From positions 35,685-99,684 of the forward strand of contig NZ_ARYN01000018.1 in assembly GCF_002094855.1 (NCBI RefSeq): a DNA stretch of 64,000 bases, written 5' to 3'. The translations under genes were made by a program, and so were the position numbers. Shown one piece after another: positions 43,423-53,073 of the stretch. Numbering within the stretch: the first letter of the stretch is position 1; each line of letters starts with the position of its first letter. The DNA comes from Zunongwangia atlantica 22II14-10F7. GTDB taxonomy: Bacteria > Bacteroidota > Bacteroidia > Flavobacteriales > Flavobacteriaceae. The notes under the pieces are model-generated. The model made no database searches and had not been told where the DNA came from. It was given only the letters and a program-made list of their open reading frames with translations.

Positions 43423-45159
43423 TTATTCTTCTTCTGTTTCCCATTCAAAGGGTAAATACCAATTATTAGGATTCATTAGTTTAGATCTAATTGAAGTAGC
43501 TTGCGGATTGTTCTCAGCTGCCAGTTTTGAGTAAATTTTATCTGCCAAGAATGAAGGATCATTCCGTCGTAAAGCAATACGAACCAAATCACCCCATCTA
43601 TTGCCTTCAAAAGCCAATTCGAGAGCAGCCTCTTCTATTATATTATTCTCTATTGAGATTAAGCTATCTCCAACTACAGGTACAGGTCTAACATATGCTC
43701 TACCTCTCACACCTGTATTTCTATGCCAGGTTGATCTATACCTAGGAAAATCACCGTTTCGAGCATCAAAATCATAAGGGAATGGTAAGTGTGTTTGTTC
43801 TATATCTGTTTTATCTATAGCACCTTCAACCGTATAAGCTGATTGAATTCCACTATTAAGTAGTGCATTAGCAAGTCGATGTTCCTCATCCCTGTTAGCG
43901 GCCTCGGCAAAACGTAGATGCATTTTTGCTGCTCTATATAGATACCATCGACCATCACGGTTAAATATATCGACAGGCATTTGTGTTTCTAAATCTATAT
44001 AATTATAAAGGTATTTCTTAACTACAGGTTGCTCGTTTACCGTGAAATAACTAAATCTTCTTCCTCTGGCGTCGTAAGGAAATCCATTAAGCTGAGTTTG
44101 ATTATTCCATAAATTAATGACTTGTTGAGATGGCTTTAATTGATATTCTCCGCCCTGCATTGAGAATAAATCTATGAATGGATTTTCAGGACTAAAGTTA
44201 GAATCAAATGGAAGAGACCATATCCATTCTGTATTCCATAGATCATCTCGATCCCGTACAAACATACTCCCCCATCCATCTGTTTTCGAGTTTATAAGAG
44301 ATCTTGTATCCTGATCTCTATATCTAAGATACTCTACAGCAATCCCTTCTGCATTAGGAAATGAGAATGGCATTCTATATATATCCCAATCGTCAGTACT
44401 GTTCATTACATTTTTATAATGCGAAGCAGCTTCAGTGTAATTACCTTTCCATAAGTTAATATCTCCTAATAAACATTCCTTATTAATAAAAAATTTACTG
44501 GTATTGTGTCCGTCTAAATCTGTAATTATAGAATTTTCTGATGAATAGGGAGTTAAATAAGACAGTGTATTCGTGAAATTAATCAACTCATCTAACAGCT
44601 GATCAAATGAAATTCGCGGATATCTACTTCTGTTTTTTACATCATCAATATTTTCTATTGGTTCAGTAATGTAAGGTATGTTACCATAGTGAATTCCTAC
44701 TTGTAAATATAACCAAGATCGAAGCGCACCTATATCGGAATACCTTTGCTCATATTCGTTTTCTGTGAGACGATTTTGAGACAGCATAATATCGAAATTT
44801 CTTAGTACATCATTGCAATTATTTATCAATTCGTAGAACTCCCTGGGATTAGCATAAGAGTTATTTTCACTTACTTCATGAATCTGAATTTCATTCAATT
44901 GAGGTTCAGAATTCATAGTGGTGCTCAAAAGATCTGCTCTTAACTCATTTAAAATAACATACTTATCCGCTATAGTCAAAAATTTTCCATATATGCCTAT
45001 TACGGCAGCATCTGCGTCGTAAACATCAAGAAAAGCCTGTTCTTCTACTAGTCTATCCTTTGGTTCGACTTCTAAATAGTCACTACAAGAAATAAATAAA
45101 GCAGCTGATATAATTAATGTAGAAAAACTAAAGAGATTATATTTTTGTTTAAGTTTCAT
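43423..45159 (-). CDS. SusD/RagB-family lipoprotein, FAS1 operon copy 2
   Basis: This 578-residue lipoprotein (lipobox LFISC, Cys25) begins with the SusD signature SDYLEVEPKDRLVEEQAF. It has TPR-like helices (ALRSWLYLQVGIHYGNIPYI, RAAKMHLRFAEAANR) and the C-terminal EAALELAFEGNRWGDLVRIA block. It follows its SusC by 11 nt and pairs with it as an outer-membrane glycan importer. Confidence 0.9.
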   Translation of the reverse strand: MKLKQKYNLFSFSTLIISAALFISCSDYLEVEPKDRLVEEQAFLDVYDADAAVIGIYGKFLTIADKYVILNELRADLLSTTMNSEPQLNEIQIHEVSENNSYANPREFYELINNCNDVLRNFDIMLSQNRLTENEYEQRYSDIGALRSWLYLQVGIHYGNIPYITEPIENIDDVKNRSRYPRISFDQLLDELINFTNTLSYLTPYSSENSIITDLDGHNTSKFFINKECLLGDINLWKGNYTEAASHYKNVMNSTDDWDIYRMPFSFPNAEGIAVEYLRYRDQDTRSLINSKTDGWGSMFVRDRDDLWNTEWIWSLPFDSNFSPENPFIDLFSMQGGEYQLKPSQQVINLWNNQTQLNGFPYDARGRRFSYFTVNEQPVVKKYLYNYIDLETQMPVDIFNRDGRWYLYRAAKMHLRFAEAANRDEEHRLANALLNSGIQSAYTVEGAIDKTDIEQTHLPFPYDFDARNGDFPRYRSTWHRNTGVRGRAYVRPVPVVGDSLISIENNIIEEAALELAFEGNRWGDLVRIALRRNDPSFLADKIYSKLAAENNPQATSIRSKLMNPNNWYLPFEWETEEE

Positions 45160-45170
45160 AATATTATTTT

Positions 45171-48100
45171 TTATAATCCTAGGCGTAATCCTAATTGAAC
45201 ACTTCTAAATTGTGGTGTTAAACCAATATCCACTCCTTGGCCGAAAATGGAATTCGTAGCACTAAATTCTGGATCGTAACCAAGATAATCTGTAAATGTT
45301 AAGAGATTATTTCCGGTAGCATAAAGTCTTACATATTTTATATAACCTTCGTTATTTATATTGAAATTATAACCTATGACTAGTGTCTTTAATCTAAGGT
45401 ATGAACCGTCTTCTATCCATCTATTTGAAAAACTGGAATTCCCTAATGGATCCCCCCATGTAGCTTTAGGAATATTTGTTTGGTGTCCTTCAGTTCTCCA
45501 TCTATTATTAATTGCAACAGTTTGATTTTCATAGCCGTCCATTTTTTCTAAATTATGTCTCAATGAGTTATATATATCATTTCCTACTGAAAATGTGAAT
45601 AATCCTTGAAGATCAAATTTTTTCCAACTAATGTTTGTGCTTATACTACCAGAAAATTCAGGATTTGGATTTCCGATTATAGTACGGTCATTCTCATCAA
45701 TAATCATGTCTCCATTAACATCAACAAAACGCATGTCTCCTCCACTGTATGGTATTAATTCCCCATTGCTCATTCTTTTTGATAAGCCCTCATTTTCAGC
45801 TTCAGAAGTAGAGGAGTACACACCATTTGTTTTATATCCATAAAATAGATTAGCCTCGTAACCTACTGCTGTAATGTACGTAGCCTGGCCAAAATTGGTA
45901 AGAATAGGATCGCCAGGAAGTGCAGTTATTTCATTTTCATATTTACCGATATTTACTCCCAGGTCAAAATTTAGTTCACTATTGTTAATGATTCGAGCAT
46001 TCAAACTTAATTCAGCACCTGTAGTTTTCATTTCCCCACTATTGGTTACCATATATTCAAAACCTGTTGCATTATTTAATGACTCGTAAGTAATCATATC
46101 TTTTGTTTGATTTTTATATATATCAAAGCTGATATTCAATCGTTCTTTAAAAATTGAAATATCTGTTCCGAAATTTAATTTTCTTACTGTTTCCCATTTC
46201 AACTCTGGGTTCCCGATATTTCCTCTTACCAAGCCTTGTAATCCAAGGAGGTTTTGTGATATATAGTATTTTTGTGCTGTAAAATTTCCAATATCATCAT
46301 TTCCACTAAAGCTTAGCGTAGCTCTTAATTTTAGTAGATTTAAAGCTTTAGCATTTTTAAAGAAAGGTTCTGAAGATAAGATCCATGCGCCTGATATCGA
46401 TGCTAAAGTGGAGAGGCTATTTTCTCCTATTGTAATACTACTCTTTTGGATTTCATTTCCAAATCTACTTGAGCCATCAAGTGATGCGTTTAGTGTTAAA
46501 TAGTATTTATAGAGATAGTTATATTTAGTAGTAAAATATGCATTAAGCCAATTCCACTCTCCTAAATGCCCGCCTACGTATCTTAGTAAGTTGCTTCCTG
46601 CTCCCACACTCGTAAAATCATCTGTAGCCGAGTTATATCCCAATCCTAAATCACTTTCAGATTCATTTGATTGAGTACGAAATCCTAGTCTAATATCAAT
46701 AGAATTTCTATGATTAAATATATTATTATAATCTAAATAAGTGTCTGTAAAAAGAGTGTAAAGACGTTGAACCTCACTACCACTTCTGTTATCTGCGATT
46801 GCAGTAGGCAAAGTAATATCTGCAATTCCCTGGCCTGGAATAAAAAAGTTCTCACGTTCTTTATCATAGGTTAGACCAAGAATTGTATTAGCAGCAAAAT
46901 TTTCGTTGAAAGTATATTTAAAATGCAAGTTTCCAAAAAATCTGTAATTTTCATTTCTACCTATACCATTTTCTAATATAGAGATTGGGTTACCTACTCC
47001 TAACGTATCAACATCAGCAAGGTTAGGAGAGACCTCTCCTTCATCATTTACCGCATTAGTAGTTGTAAAAGGAGCTTTAGTTAATGCTAGATATAGTGGA
47101 TTTGTTTTATAGGCTAATCCTTGATCAAACTGATTTTGAATATTTCGAACAAAAGAAAATCTAGCATCCATAGAAAGAGCCTCTGTAAGACGTAGAGATG
47201 CATTTAAACGCATATTATAGCGCTCTAAGTCATTTTTAGCCATAACGCCATCGCTTTTAAGATAGCCTACTGATAACCCATATTTAGCGATATCATCACC
47301 TCCTCTAATTTTTAAATAATAGTTTTGATTTACACCGGTTCTATATATTTTATTTTGCCAATTGGTATTATTATGATAGCGATGGTAGTTTTCATTTTCC
47401 GTATCATCTATCATCCAAACCTGATTTTCTAGTAATTCTCTTCCATTTTCTTGAGTTGAAAATATTTGGGAGAGATAGGTGCGATAATCTGAAGCTTCCA
47501 GAATAGGCAGTTCATCTGGACTTTGATTTACCCCACCATACATGGTAAAATCTATTTTTGTACTTAGTTGATTAGGTCGAGTAGTAGTTATAATTATTAC
47601 TCCATTACCTCCTTTGGTACCATATAATGCAGAGCCGTCTTTTATTACTGTAACATCTTCAATATCTTTAACATCTATGTCAGATAAAGGTGAAGAACTA
47701 TAATTTTGAATAATCCCTGAGCCATAGTCTTCATCATCATAAATCATCCCGTCTACTATAATTAAAGGCTTATTAGATCCATAAATTGAATTGATACCCC
47801 GTAATGTAAGATAGCTTCCTGATCCTGGTACACCAGATTTTCTAACAATATTTAAACCTGCTATTTTTCCTTGCAGAAAATTGCTAACAGATTCTTGTAC
47901 TGGATTACCCCATTGAGTATCTTCAAAAGCTGTTACAGTTGTTGCATTTGAATTTTCAAATTGAAATTTTTCAGCTACTTGTAGGTCAGGTTTTTGATAA
48001 AATTGCGAGTAATTTTTTTCAAAAAGAAAAATTTCAATGTTATTCGTTTGTTTTTTTAATGGATGTACTTTCGATTGATACTCTTGTCCGTTTATGCTCA

Positions 48101-48374
48101 ATAATGCATCCAGATGTGGAACATTAATACTGAATGTGCCATCATCTTTGGTTATTGCCGTGGCAAAAGTAGCTGATGCTAAATTAATACCTGAAATTCC
48201 TATTCCTGTTTTAGCATCCCTTACAATACCTTTAACTAAAATTCCTTTTCCAGGAGAAGAAAGAGTGTCTTCAGTATTGCTGGTATTCTCAGTTATTTGT
48301 GCATAGAGATTTTCTCTAAGTGTTCCCACAAAAAACATGCTTATAAAGCAGGTTAGTTGTAAAAATTTTTGCAT
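45171..48374 (-). CDS. SusC/RagA-family TonB-dependent transporter, FAS1 operon copy 2
   Basis: This 1067-residue protein has a signal peptide (cleaved near YAQI), a carboxypeptidase-regulatory-like domain (about 47-115), plug motifs (LTLRGINSIYG, LIIVDGMIYDDED, LYGTKGGNGVIIITT) and a long C-terminal barrel ending in LGLRLGL. The usual EVVVVGYG segment between the first two domains is replaced by an unrelated stretch (KNYSQFYQKPDLQVAEKF). It has a FAS1 gene 25 nt upstream and susD 11 nt downstream. Confidence 0.9.
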   Translation of the reverse strand: MQKFLQLTCFISMFFVGTLRENLYAQITENTSNTEDTLSSPGKGILVKGIVRDAKTGIGISGINLASATFATAITKDDGTFSINVPHLDALLSINGQEYQSKVHPLKKQTNNIEIFLFEKNYSQFYQKPDLQVAEKFQFENSNATTVTAFEDTQWGNPVQESVSNFLQGKIAGLNIVRKSGVPGSGSYLTLRGINSIYGSNKPLIIVDGMIYDDEDYGSGIIQNYSSSPLSDIDVKDIEDVTVIKDGSALYGTKGGNGVIIITTTRPNQLSTKIDFTMYGGVNQSPDELPILEASDYRTYLSQIFSTQENGRELLENQVWMIDDTENENYHRYHNNTNWQNKIYRTGVNQNYYLKIRGGDDIAKYGLSVGYLKSDGVMAKNDLERYNMRLNASLRLTEALSMDARFSFVRNIQNQFDQGLAYKTNPLYLALTKAPFTTTNAVNDEGEVSPNLADVDTLGVGNPISILENGIGRNENYRFFGNLHFKYTFNENFAANTILGLTYDKERENFFIPGQGIADITLPTAIADNRSGSEVQRLYTLFTDTYLDYNNIFNHRNSIDIRLGFRTQSNESESDLGLGYNSATDDFTSVGAGSNLLRYVGGHLGEWNWLNAYFTTKYNYLYKYYLTLNASLDGSSRFGNEIQKSSITIGENSLSTLASISGAWILSSEPFFKNAKALNLLKLRATLSFSGNDDIGNFTAQKYYISQNLLGLQGLVRGNIGNPELKWETVRKLNFGTDISIFKERLNISFDIYKNQTKDMITYESLNNATGFEYMVTNSGEMKTTGAELSLNARIINNSELNFDLGVNIGKYENEITALPGDPILTNFGQATYITAVGYEANLFYGYKTNGVYSSTSEAENEGLSKRMSNGELIPYSGGDMRFVDVNGDMIIDENDRTIIGNPNPEFSGSISTNISWKKFDLQGLFTFSVGNDIYNSLRHNLEKMDGYENQTVAINNRWRTEGHQTNIPKATWGDPLGNSSFSNRWIEDGSYLRLKTLVIGYNFNINNEGYIKYVRLYATGNNLLTFTDYLGYDPEFSATNSIFGQGVDIGLTPQFRSVQLGLRLGL

Positions 48375-48399
48375 AATAATTAATTTATTTAAAATGAAT

Positions 48400-49872
48400 T
48401 TATTGAATTACAGGAACTAACCTAAGATAATCCAGTGTTAAAGTGTTATTACCATTTGAACCTGTATTAGCGGCAATCAGAGATATAAAATCAATATTAC
48501 CAGCTTGTTCGAGTGTAAATTCACCTACATAAACTTCTTCGTAAACGTCTGGAGGAACATTTGTATAAGGTAGAGTTGTGATAGGATCAATAATATTAGA
48601 TTCCTCCCCTTCTACGCTAGACCTCCTTCCACCTATTCTTAACTGTTGTTGAAAGGTATTGCTCTGAATATCGTTTACTGCCCTCCAATAAACTTGATAG
48701 GTTGTACTGTACATATCTCTAGCACTATAGTTAATAGAAAATCGAGCAATACCATGATTTCTAACCATTATGTCATTAACTATATTTCCGTTAGGATCTG
48801 ATTTTTCCCGATAGAAAATGAATTCTTCTCGATCATTTCTACTAAAACTATTTGGTTCTTCTCCCTGTATAATTGTTGTTACTAATCTTGAATTTAAAGG
48901 AATATTCAAAGAGCTCATGCGATAAATTATTCCGTTACTTAATGGTATTTCTTCAATTATTTGCTGCTTATTAATAGGTATTTTTACACCAAATTGGGAA
49001 GTTAGAGTATCAGGCAGATTCTCTCTAGCAAAAATTTGCTGAAAGCTCAAGTCTCGAAGATTGAAATATTTTGCAAAAACTTCAGTAGAATCTGTCTGTC
49101 CTTTATTTAAATATGGTTTTAACTTGTTCGTTTCTTCAATGAAAATATCATCCTCCATTAAAAAAAATGTATACTTATTTTTTTCATTATTTAGATTGTA
49201 TACATTAAAAAGATATGAGTTAGTAAGTGAGTCTGCAAAAATATTTTGAGCTTCTGGATTTGCCTTAGCTATACTATCTGCTCTATGGTAAATATTAAAA
49301 TCATCTAAAGTCTCTAGATAATTACTTACTTCATATTCACTTATATTTTCCATTAGATATTCCCAAATATTTAATTTAGGTACTAATGCTTGGTTAATAA
49401 TATGAAAGATTCCATTACTTGCGTAATGATCTGAAGTAATTAGTTGAGATTCATCGATTTTATTTCCATTTATGAATTGCAAATATTTATCATTAAGCAT
49501 ATGAACTGTCACTGTATCTAAATTGCTCGTAGATGTAAATGTAGATAAAGCAATATGGTTTTTTATGAATAAGCGACTTTGTTCTATATCAGATAAAAGG
49601 TTTTCATCTACTTGATTCATTGCTTCATTATTAGGAACCCAAACTGTATATGTCTTTGAAGAGTTAAGTATACTATCATAGCCTGTTTCTCTAAGCAATT
49701 GTCCAAATTGAGATGTTTCAGGGTTACTAACGAGTTGTTCACTTAGATTCTGCTTTATCTGATTATTTTCTGAATCATCTATGCGATCATTCCATGGGTC
49801 TGAACAGCCAGAAATTATGATCACTAGAAACCAAATAAAGATTAGTTTAATATAGTTATTTGAATTTATCAT
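48400..49872 (-). CDS. FAS1 (fasciclin) repeat lipoprotein with C-terminal beta-sandwich
   Basis: This 490-residue lipoprotein (lipobox IISGC, Cys23, then SDPWNDR) has two FAS1-like domains at about 40-175 and 180-345. The diagnostic H2-type patterns are YTVWVPNNEAMNQVD and GIFHIINQALVPK in the first, with a more degenerate second copy ending GIIYRMSSL. The C-terminal 140 residues form a beta-rich module ending NTLTLDYLRLVPV, like a carbohydrate-binding jelly roll. FAS1 modules mediate adhesion to proteins or polysaccharides. Lying directly upstream of susC, it probably acts as a surface-exposed binding accessory of the transporter. Confidence 0.78.
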   Translation of the reverse strand: MINSNNYIKLIFIWFLVIIISGCSDPWNDRIDDSENNQIKQNLSEQLVSNPETSQFGQLLRETGYDSILNSSKTYTVWVPNNEAMNQVDENLLSDIEQSRLFIKNHIALSTFTSTSNLDTVTVHMLNDKYLQFINGNKIDESQLITSDHYASNGIFHIINQALVPKLNIWEYLMENISEYEVSNYLETLDDFNIYHRADSIAKANPEAQNIFADSLTNSYLFNVYNLNNEKNKYTFFLMEDDIFIEETNKLKPYLNKGQTDSTEVFAKYFNLRDLSFQQIFARENLPDTLTSQFGVKIPINKQQIIEEIPLSNGIIYRMSSLNIPLNSRLVTTIIQGEEPNSFSRNDREEFIFYREKSDPNGNIVNDIMVRNHGIARFSINYSARDMYSTTYQVYWRAVNDIQSNTFQQQLRIGGRRSSVEGEESNIIDPITTLPYTNVPPDVYEEVYVGEFTLEQAGNIDFISLIAANTGSNGNNTLTLDYLRLVPVIQ

Positions 49873-49905
49873 TCTTTTTTAATTATAGTTTTATCTATAG
49901 TACTT

Positions 49906-51579
49906 TTATTCTTCAACTAGACCGTTGGGCGAAAATCTTGGGTAAATTTGATCCATTTCAATTGGTCTAAATTCGATCACGTCGATCCATGTTTGTTGAC
50001 CAGCAGAAGACAATGAATTAAACCTAATTTTATGCCTTCCTGTACTTTCAACATTTACAATACCTAATAGTCTGGAATTAAACCTATTTGTTTGTGGGGA
50101 AACTGGGATCTTGTATCCTTGTGATTCCAGTACGCGTTCTGGCTGACTTGTATTACCGTATTCAGTAAAATTAATTTGTCTAGAAAGTGCTTCATCATTG
50201 AAATAAACCTGAACATTTGTTGGTGCGCTAGGAGCAGCGCGATAGGACACCCATATTTTGTAAGTTCCTTTTATAATAACCGGAGTGGTAAATGTAAGGT
50301 TATTAATATACCCATCTCTAAGCCTATGTATTTCGATGACATCAGCAAAATAACCATGACCATAAGTTCCTCCTCCTGGTGTGTCTACTCGATAAGAAAT
50401 TTCATTACTTCCTTCCCAGTCAACATCTTGTAGATCTTCTTGAGAGAATGAAGCATTTTGTCCAGGAATTCTAAAAACAGAAGCTAATCTTCTTATCTCA
50501 GGTTGATCACCAGGATCAAAGTAAACAGGATACGGGAATCGCTTTTTTATTTCAAAATTTTCTTTAACTAAATGAATAACTCCATTAGTTGTTGTAATAT
50601 CGCTTTGATCTCGATTTAAAGGCACACCTTTTTCTAAAATACCATTAAAGGTTTGCTCGTTAATTAGAACCGTATCTTGGGCTAATTTTATTCCTATTAC
50701 TTCTTGAGGAGCTTCAGTATTATGTGCAGGTGAAGTGACTAAATCTGCTACATATTTAAGTCCCGGTAGTATACGATATGCTACAAATAGATTTAAACTG
50801 TCTTCTGGATTAGCAGGATTATCTAAGTTGCTATAACGATTTTTTAACTCTTGATAGGTATTGAAACCTGAAGAAGCAAAAACGTTATTTGTTTGAGCAA
50901 TTATTGAAAGATGGCTAGAAATACTATCTTGGTCGTAAGTAATTGGTTGATCGAGGAAGTCATACCATCCAGTTTCTTTTAATGCCTGTGTAAATATAGA
51001 TAGTTCTTCTCTGGATTCAATTTCTTGAGCTAATGTATTGGTCGCAATTGGTAGTACCTTGTCAATTACATGAATTATACCATTTCCAACTTCAATATTT
51101 GATTGTATTATACGTGATTCCTTATTAACAACAATAGAGGAGTTCCCTTCATTATTAGTAGCGCCAGTAACCAAAAATTGCCCTTGCATTGTTGCCGTAG
51201 CTATTTTACCATCATTAAAATTTGTTGTAAATGTTTTAGTTTCAAGGATATGAAGTTTTACAAGTTCCTGTAAGTTTTCTATGTTTAACTCTTCAAGAGT
51301 GTTAGCTCCAGATTCTTCTATATAATTATCAATAGCTTCATTTGTAGGCAAAAATAATGTATAGGTGCCATAAGTGTTTAGAAATGAGGCATAATTGCTA
51401 ATTTCTAGAATATCTAGAAAGAGTGAATAATTTTCCTCATTGTTTTTAAGATACTCTGTGATATTAACTGTTTCGTCTGTAGATTCTTTATATTTTTCAT
51501 TCGTGCAGCTTGAATGAACTAAACAAAAAATAACTAATAGAAGTCGAATATAAAAGATCTTATGTTTTAATATTTTCAT
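49906..51579 (-). CDS. FAS1 (fasciclin) repeat lipoprotein with C-terminal jelly-roll-like domain
   Basis: This 557-residue lipoprotein (lipobox VHSSC, Cys25) has two FAS1 domains (about 45-180 and 185-350). They contain YTLFLPTNEAIDNYIEESG and NGIIHVIDKVLP, then NGVIHLVKENFEIK. A C-terminal domain of about 190 residues follows (SYRVDTPGGGTYGHGYFADV, GTYKIWVSYRAAPSAPTNVQ, GRHKIRFNSL, WIDVIEFRPIE) that looks like a carbohydrate-binding beta-sandwich. It has the same overall plan as the next gene and is probably a paralogue. It lies 11 nt after the first susD of the operon. Confidence 0.8.
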   Translation of the reverse strand: MKILKHKIFYIRLLLVIFCLVHSSCTNEKYKESTDETVNITEYLKNNEENYSLFLDILEISNYASFLNTYGTYTLFLPTNEAIDNYIEESGANTLEELNIENLQELVKLHILETKTFTTNFNDGKIATATMQGQFLVTGATNNEGNSSIVVNKESRIIQSNIEVGNGIIHVIDKVLPIATNTLAQEIESREELSIFTQALKETGWYDFLDQPITYDQDSISSHLSIIAQTNNVFASSGFNTYQELKNRYSNLDNPANPEDSLNLFVAYRILPGLKYVADLVTSPAHNTEAPQEVIGIKLAQDTVLINEQTFNGILEKGVPLNRDQSDITTTNGVIHLVKENFEIKKRFPYPVYFDPGDQPEIRRLASVFRIPGQNASFSQEDLQDVDWEGSNEISYRVDTPGGGTYGHGYFADVIEIHRLRDGYINNLTFTTPVIIKGTYKIWVSYRAAPSAPTNVQVYFNDEALSRQINFTEYGNTSQPERVLESQGYKIPVSPQTNRFNSRLLGIVNVESTGRHKIRFNSLSSAGQQTWIDVIEFRPIEMDQIYPRFSPNGLVEE

Positions 51580-51590
51580 GGCTAAATTTT

Positions 51591-53060
51591 TTAGTTATAG
51601 AATGGATTTTGCACCAATTGTTTATTCGTATAAAGCTCATTTTGGTTAATTGGTAAATAGTGGCTATTAGGGTCTTGCAGTTTATTTAGTATTGACTGTT
51701 GCTGGTTAGGTGGGGCGCTAGAGAGCGCCATACTTAAGATTAGATCAAGTCGCGCATAATTATCTCTTCTAGCAACTCTTAAAACATCAAACCAGCGTTT
51801 TCCTTCAAAAGCTAGTTCCCTAGATCTTTCAGCTAAAATATAATCTGAAATACTTGTTTTATCATTAGCTGCAGGATTAAGCTCTGTGATTTCTATAGCC
51901 TCTCTTATTTCTCTTATTTCTTCGACAATAGCAATTGCTTCTTCTCCGCGATTTAATTCATTTAAAGCTTCAGCTTTCATTAAAAGAACCTCTGAGTATC
52001 TATAGAAAAACCAGTGTGTGTTTGAAGTAGTAGTTGTTTTACGCTGCTCACTGTTTAATCCTATAAACTTATAGATTTCAGCACCACTGGCTACTATAGA
52101 AGCTCTCTCGCCTCTTATGTCTTGGTTTTCAGGGTTTTGTCTATCTATTCCAAAGACTTCAGTGACAGCTCTACTTGAAGCTCTATATTCTGCTCTTTGT
52201 AAAAATACATTAATGAATGAGTTTAAATTTTCATCACTAAATTGAAGTTCGAAAATACTTTCACTAGAGTTACCCTCGCCAAATACGGTTCCAAACCAGC
52301 TGTTACTGGCAGGGATTAATTCGAAGTTACCAGATTCTATAACTTTATTGGTTGCATCAAGAGCATTTGTAAAATCATTAAGCCATAAATAAGCATCTGC
52401 CTGCATAGCATTAATTGCATATGTGGTAATTCGTCCCTTATTTTCTGCTAAATTTCCATAGTCTGATATAGAATATTCTTCAGCTTGGTTAAGGTCTTCG
52501 ATTACTTGAAGAAAAACTTCCTCTTGTGATGAAGTTGGAATTTGAAAGTTATCATTATCATTTAAAGTGGCATCTAATTTTAACGGTACATCTTTAAATG
52601 TTTTCGCTAATGTGAAATATAAATATGCTCTGATAGCTAAAGCTTCAGAAAGATAACCTTCTAGCTCTTCTTCATCTAGTGTTGGGTCTTCTTCTAGAAC
52701 CTGAGGCGCAAGGTCTATTACCGTATTACAAAAATTAATTATTCTGTAAAACATTCCCCAGTCTGTTAACGCATTGGTTGATAGAATGTTTGTTGTATTT
52801 AGAAAAATTTGGTTATCGGATGCATTTTGTCCTGGTATAACCATATCTCCCCTTAATTCGCCGTAAATGAAAAGGCGTTCGGCAAAGTCTTGATTACTTA
52901 CCATTTCAGAGTAAATACCAATTACAGCTGCTTGAACATCTTCTTTCGTTTTCCAGAATTCTTGTCTTACAGTACCATTTGGGGGCCTAAGATCTAAATA
53001 GTCGTTGCATGATATAGTGGATAAAGCGATAACTAATATGAGTATTGTTTTTATTTTCAT
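51591..53060 (-). CDS. SusD/RagB-family lipoprotein, FAS1 operon copy 1
   Basis: This 489-residue lipoprotein (MKIKTILILVIALSTISC, Cys18) opens with NDYLDLRPPNGTVRQEFW. It contains LSEALAIRAYLYFTLAKTF and AERSRELAFEGKRWFDVLRV, standard SusD helices. It is a compact SusD, about 200 residues shorter than the one in the RG-I unit. It follows its SusC by 13 nt. Confidence 0.9.
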   Translation of the reverse strand: MKIKTILILVIALSTISCNDYLDLRPPNGTVRQEFWKTKEDVQAAVIGIYSEMVSNQDFAERLFIYGELRGDMVIPGQNASDNQIFLNTTNILSTNALTDWGMFYRIINFCNTVIDLAPQVLEEDPTLDEEELEGYLSEALAIRAYLYFTLAKTFKDVPLKLDATLNDNDNFQIPTSSQEEVFLQVIEDLNQAEEYSISDYGNLAENKGRITTYAINAMQADAYLWLNDFTNALDATNKVIESGNFELIPASNSWFGTVFGEGNSSESIFELQFSDENLNSFINVFLQRAEYRASSRAVTEVFGIDRQNPENQDIRGERASIVASGAEIYKFIGLNSEQRKTTTTSNTHWFFYRYSEVLLMKAEALNELNRGEEAIAIVEEIREIREAIEITELNPAANDKTSISDYILAERSRELAFEGKRWFDVLRVARRDNYARLDLILSMALSSAPPNQQQSILNKLQDPNSHYLPINQNELYTNKQLVQNPFYN

Positions 53061-53073
53061 AACATTATTATTA

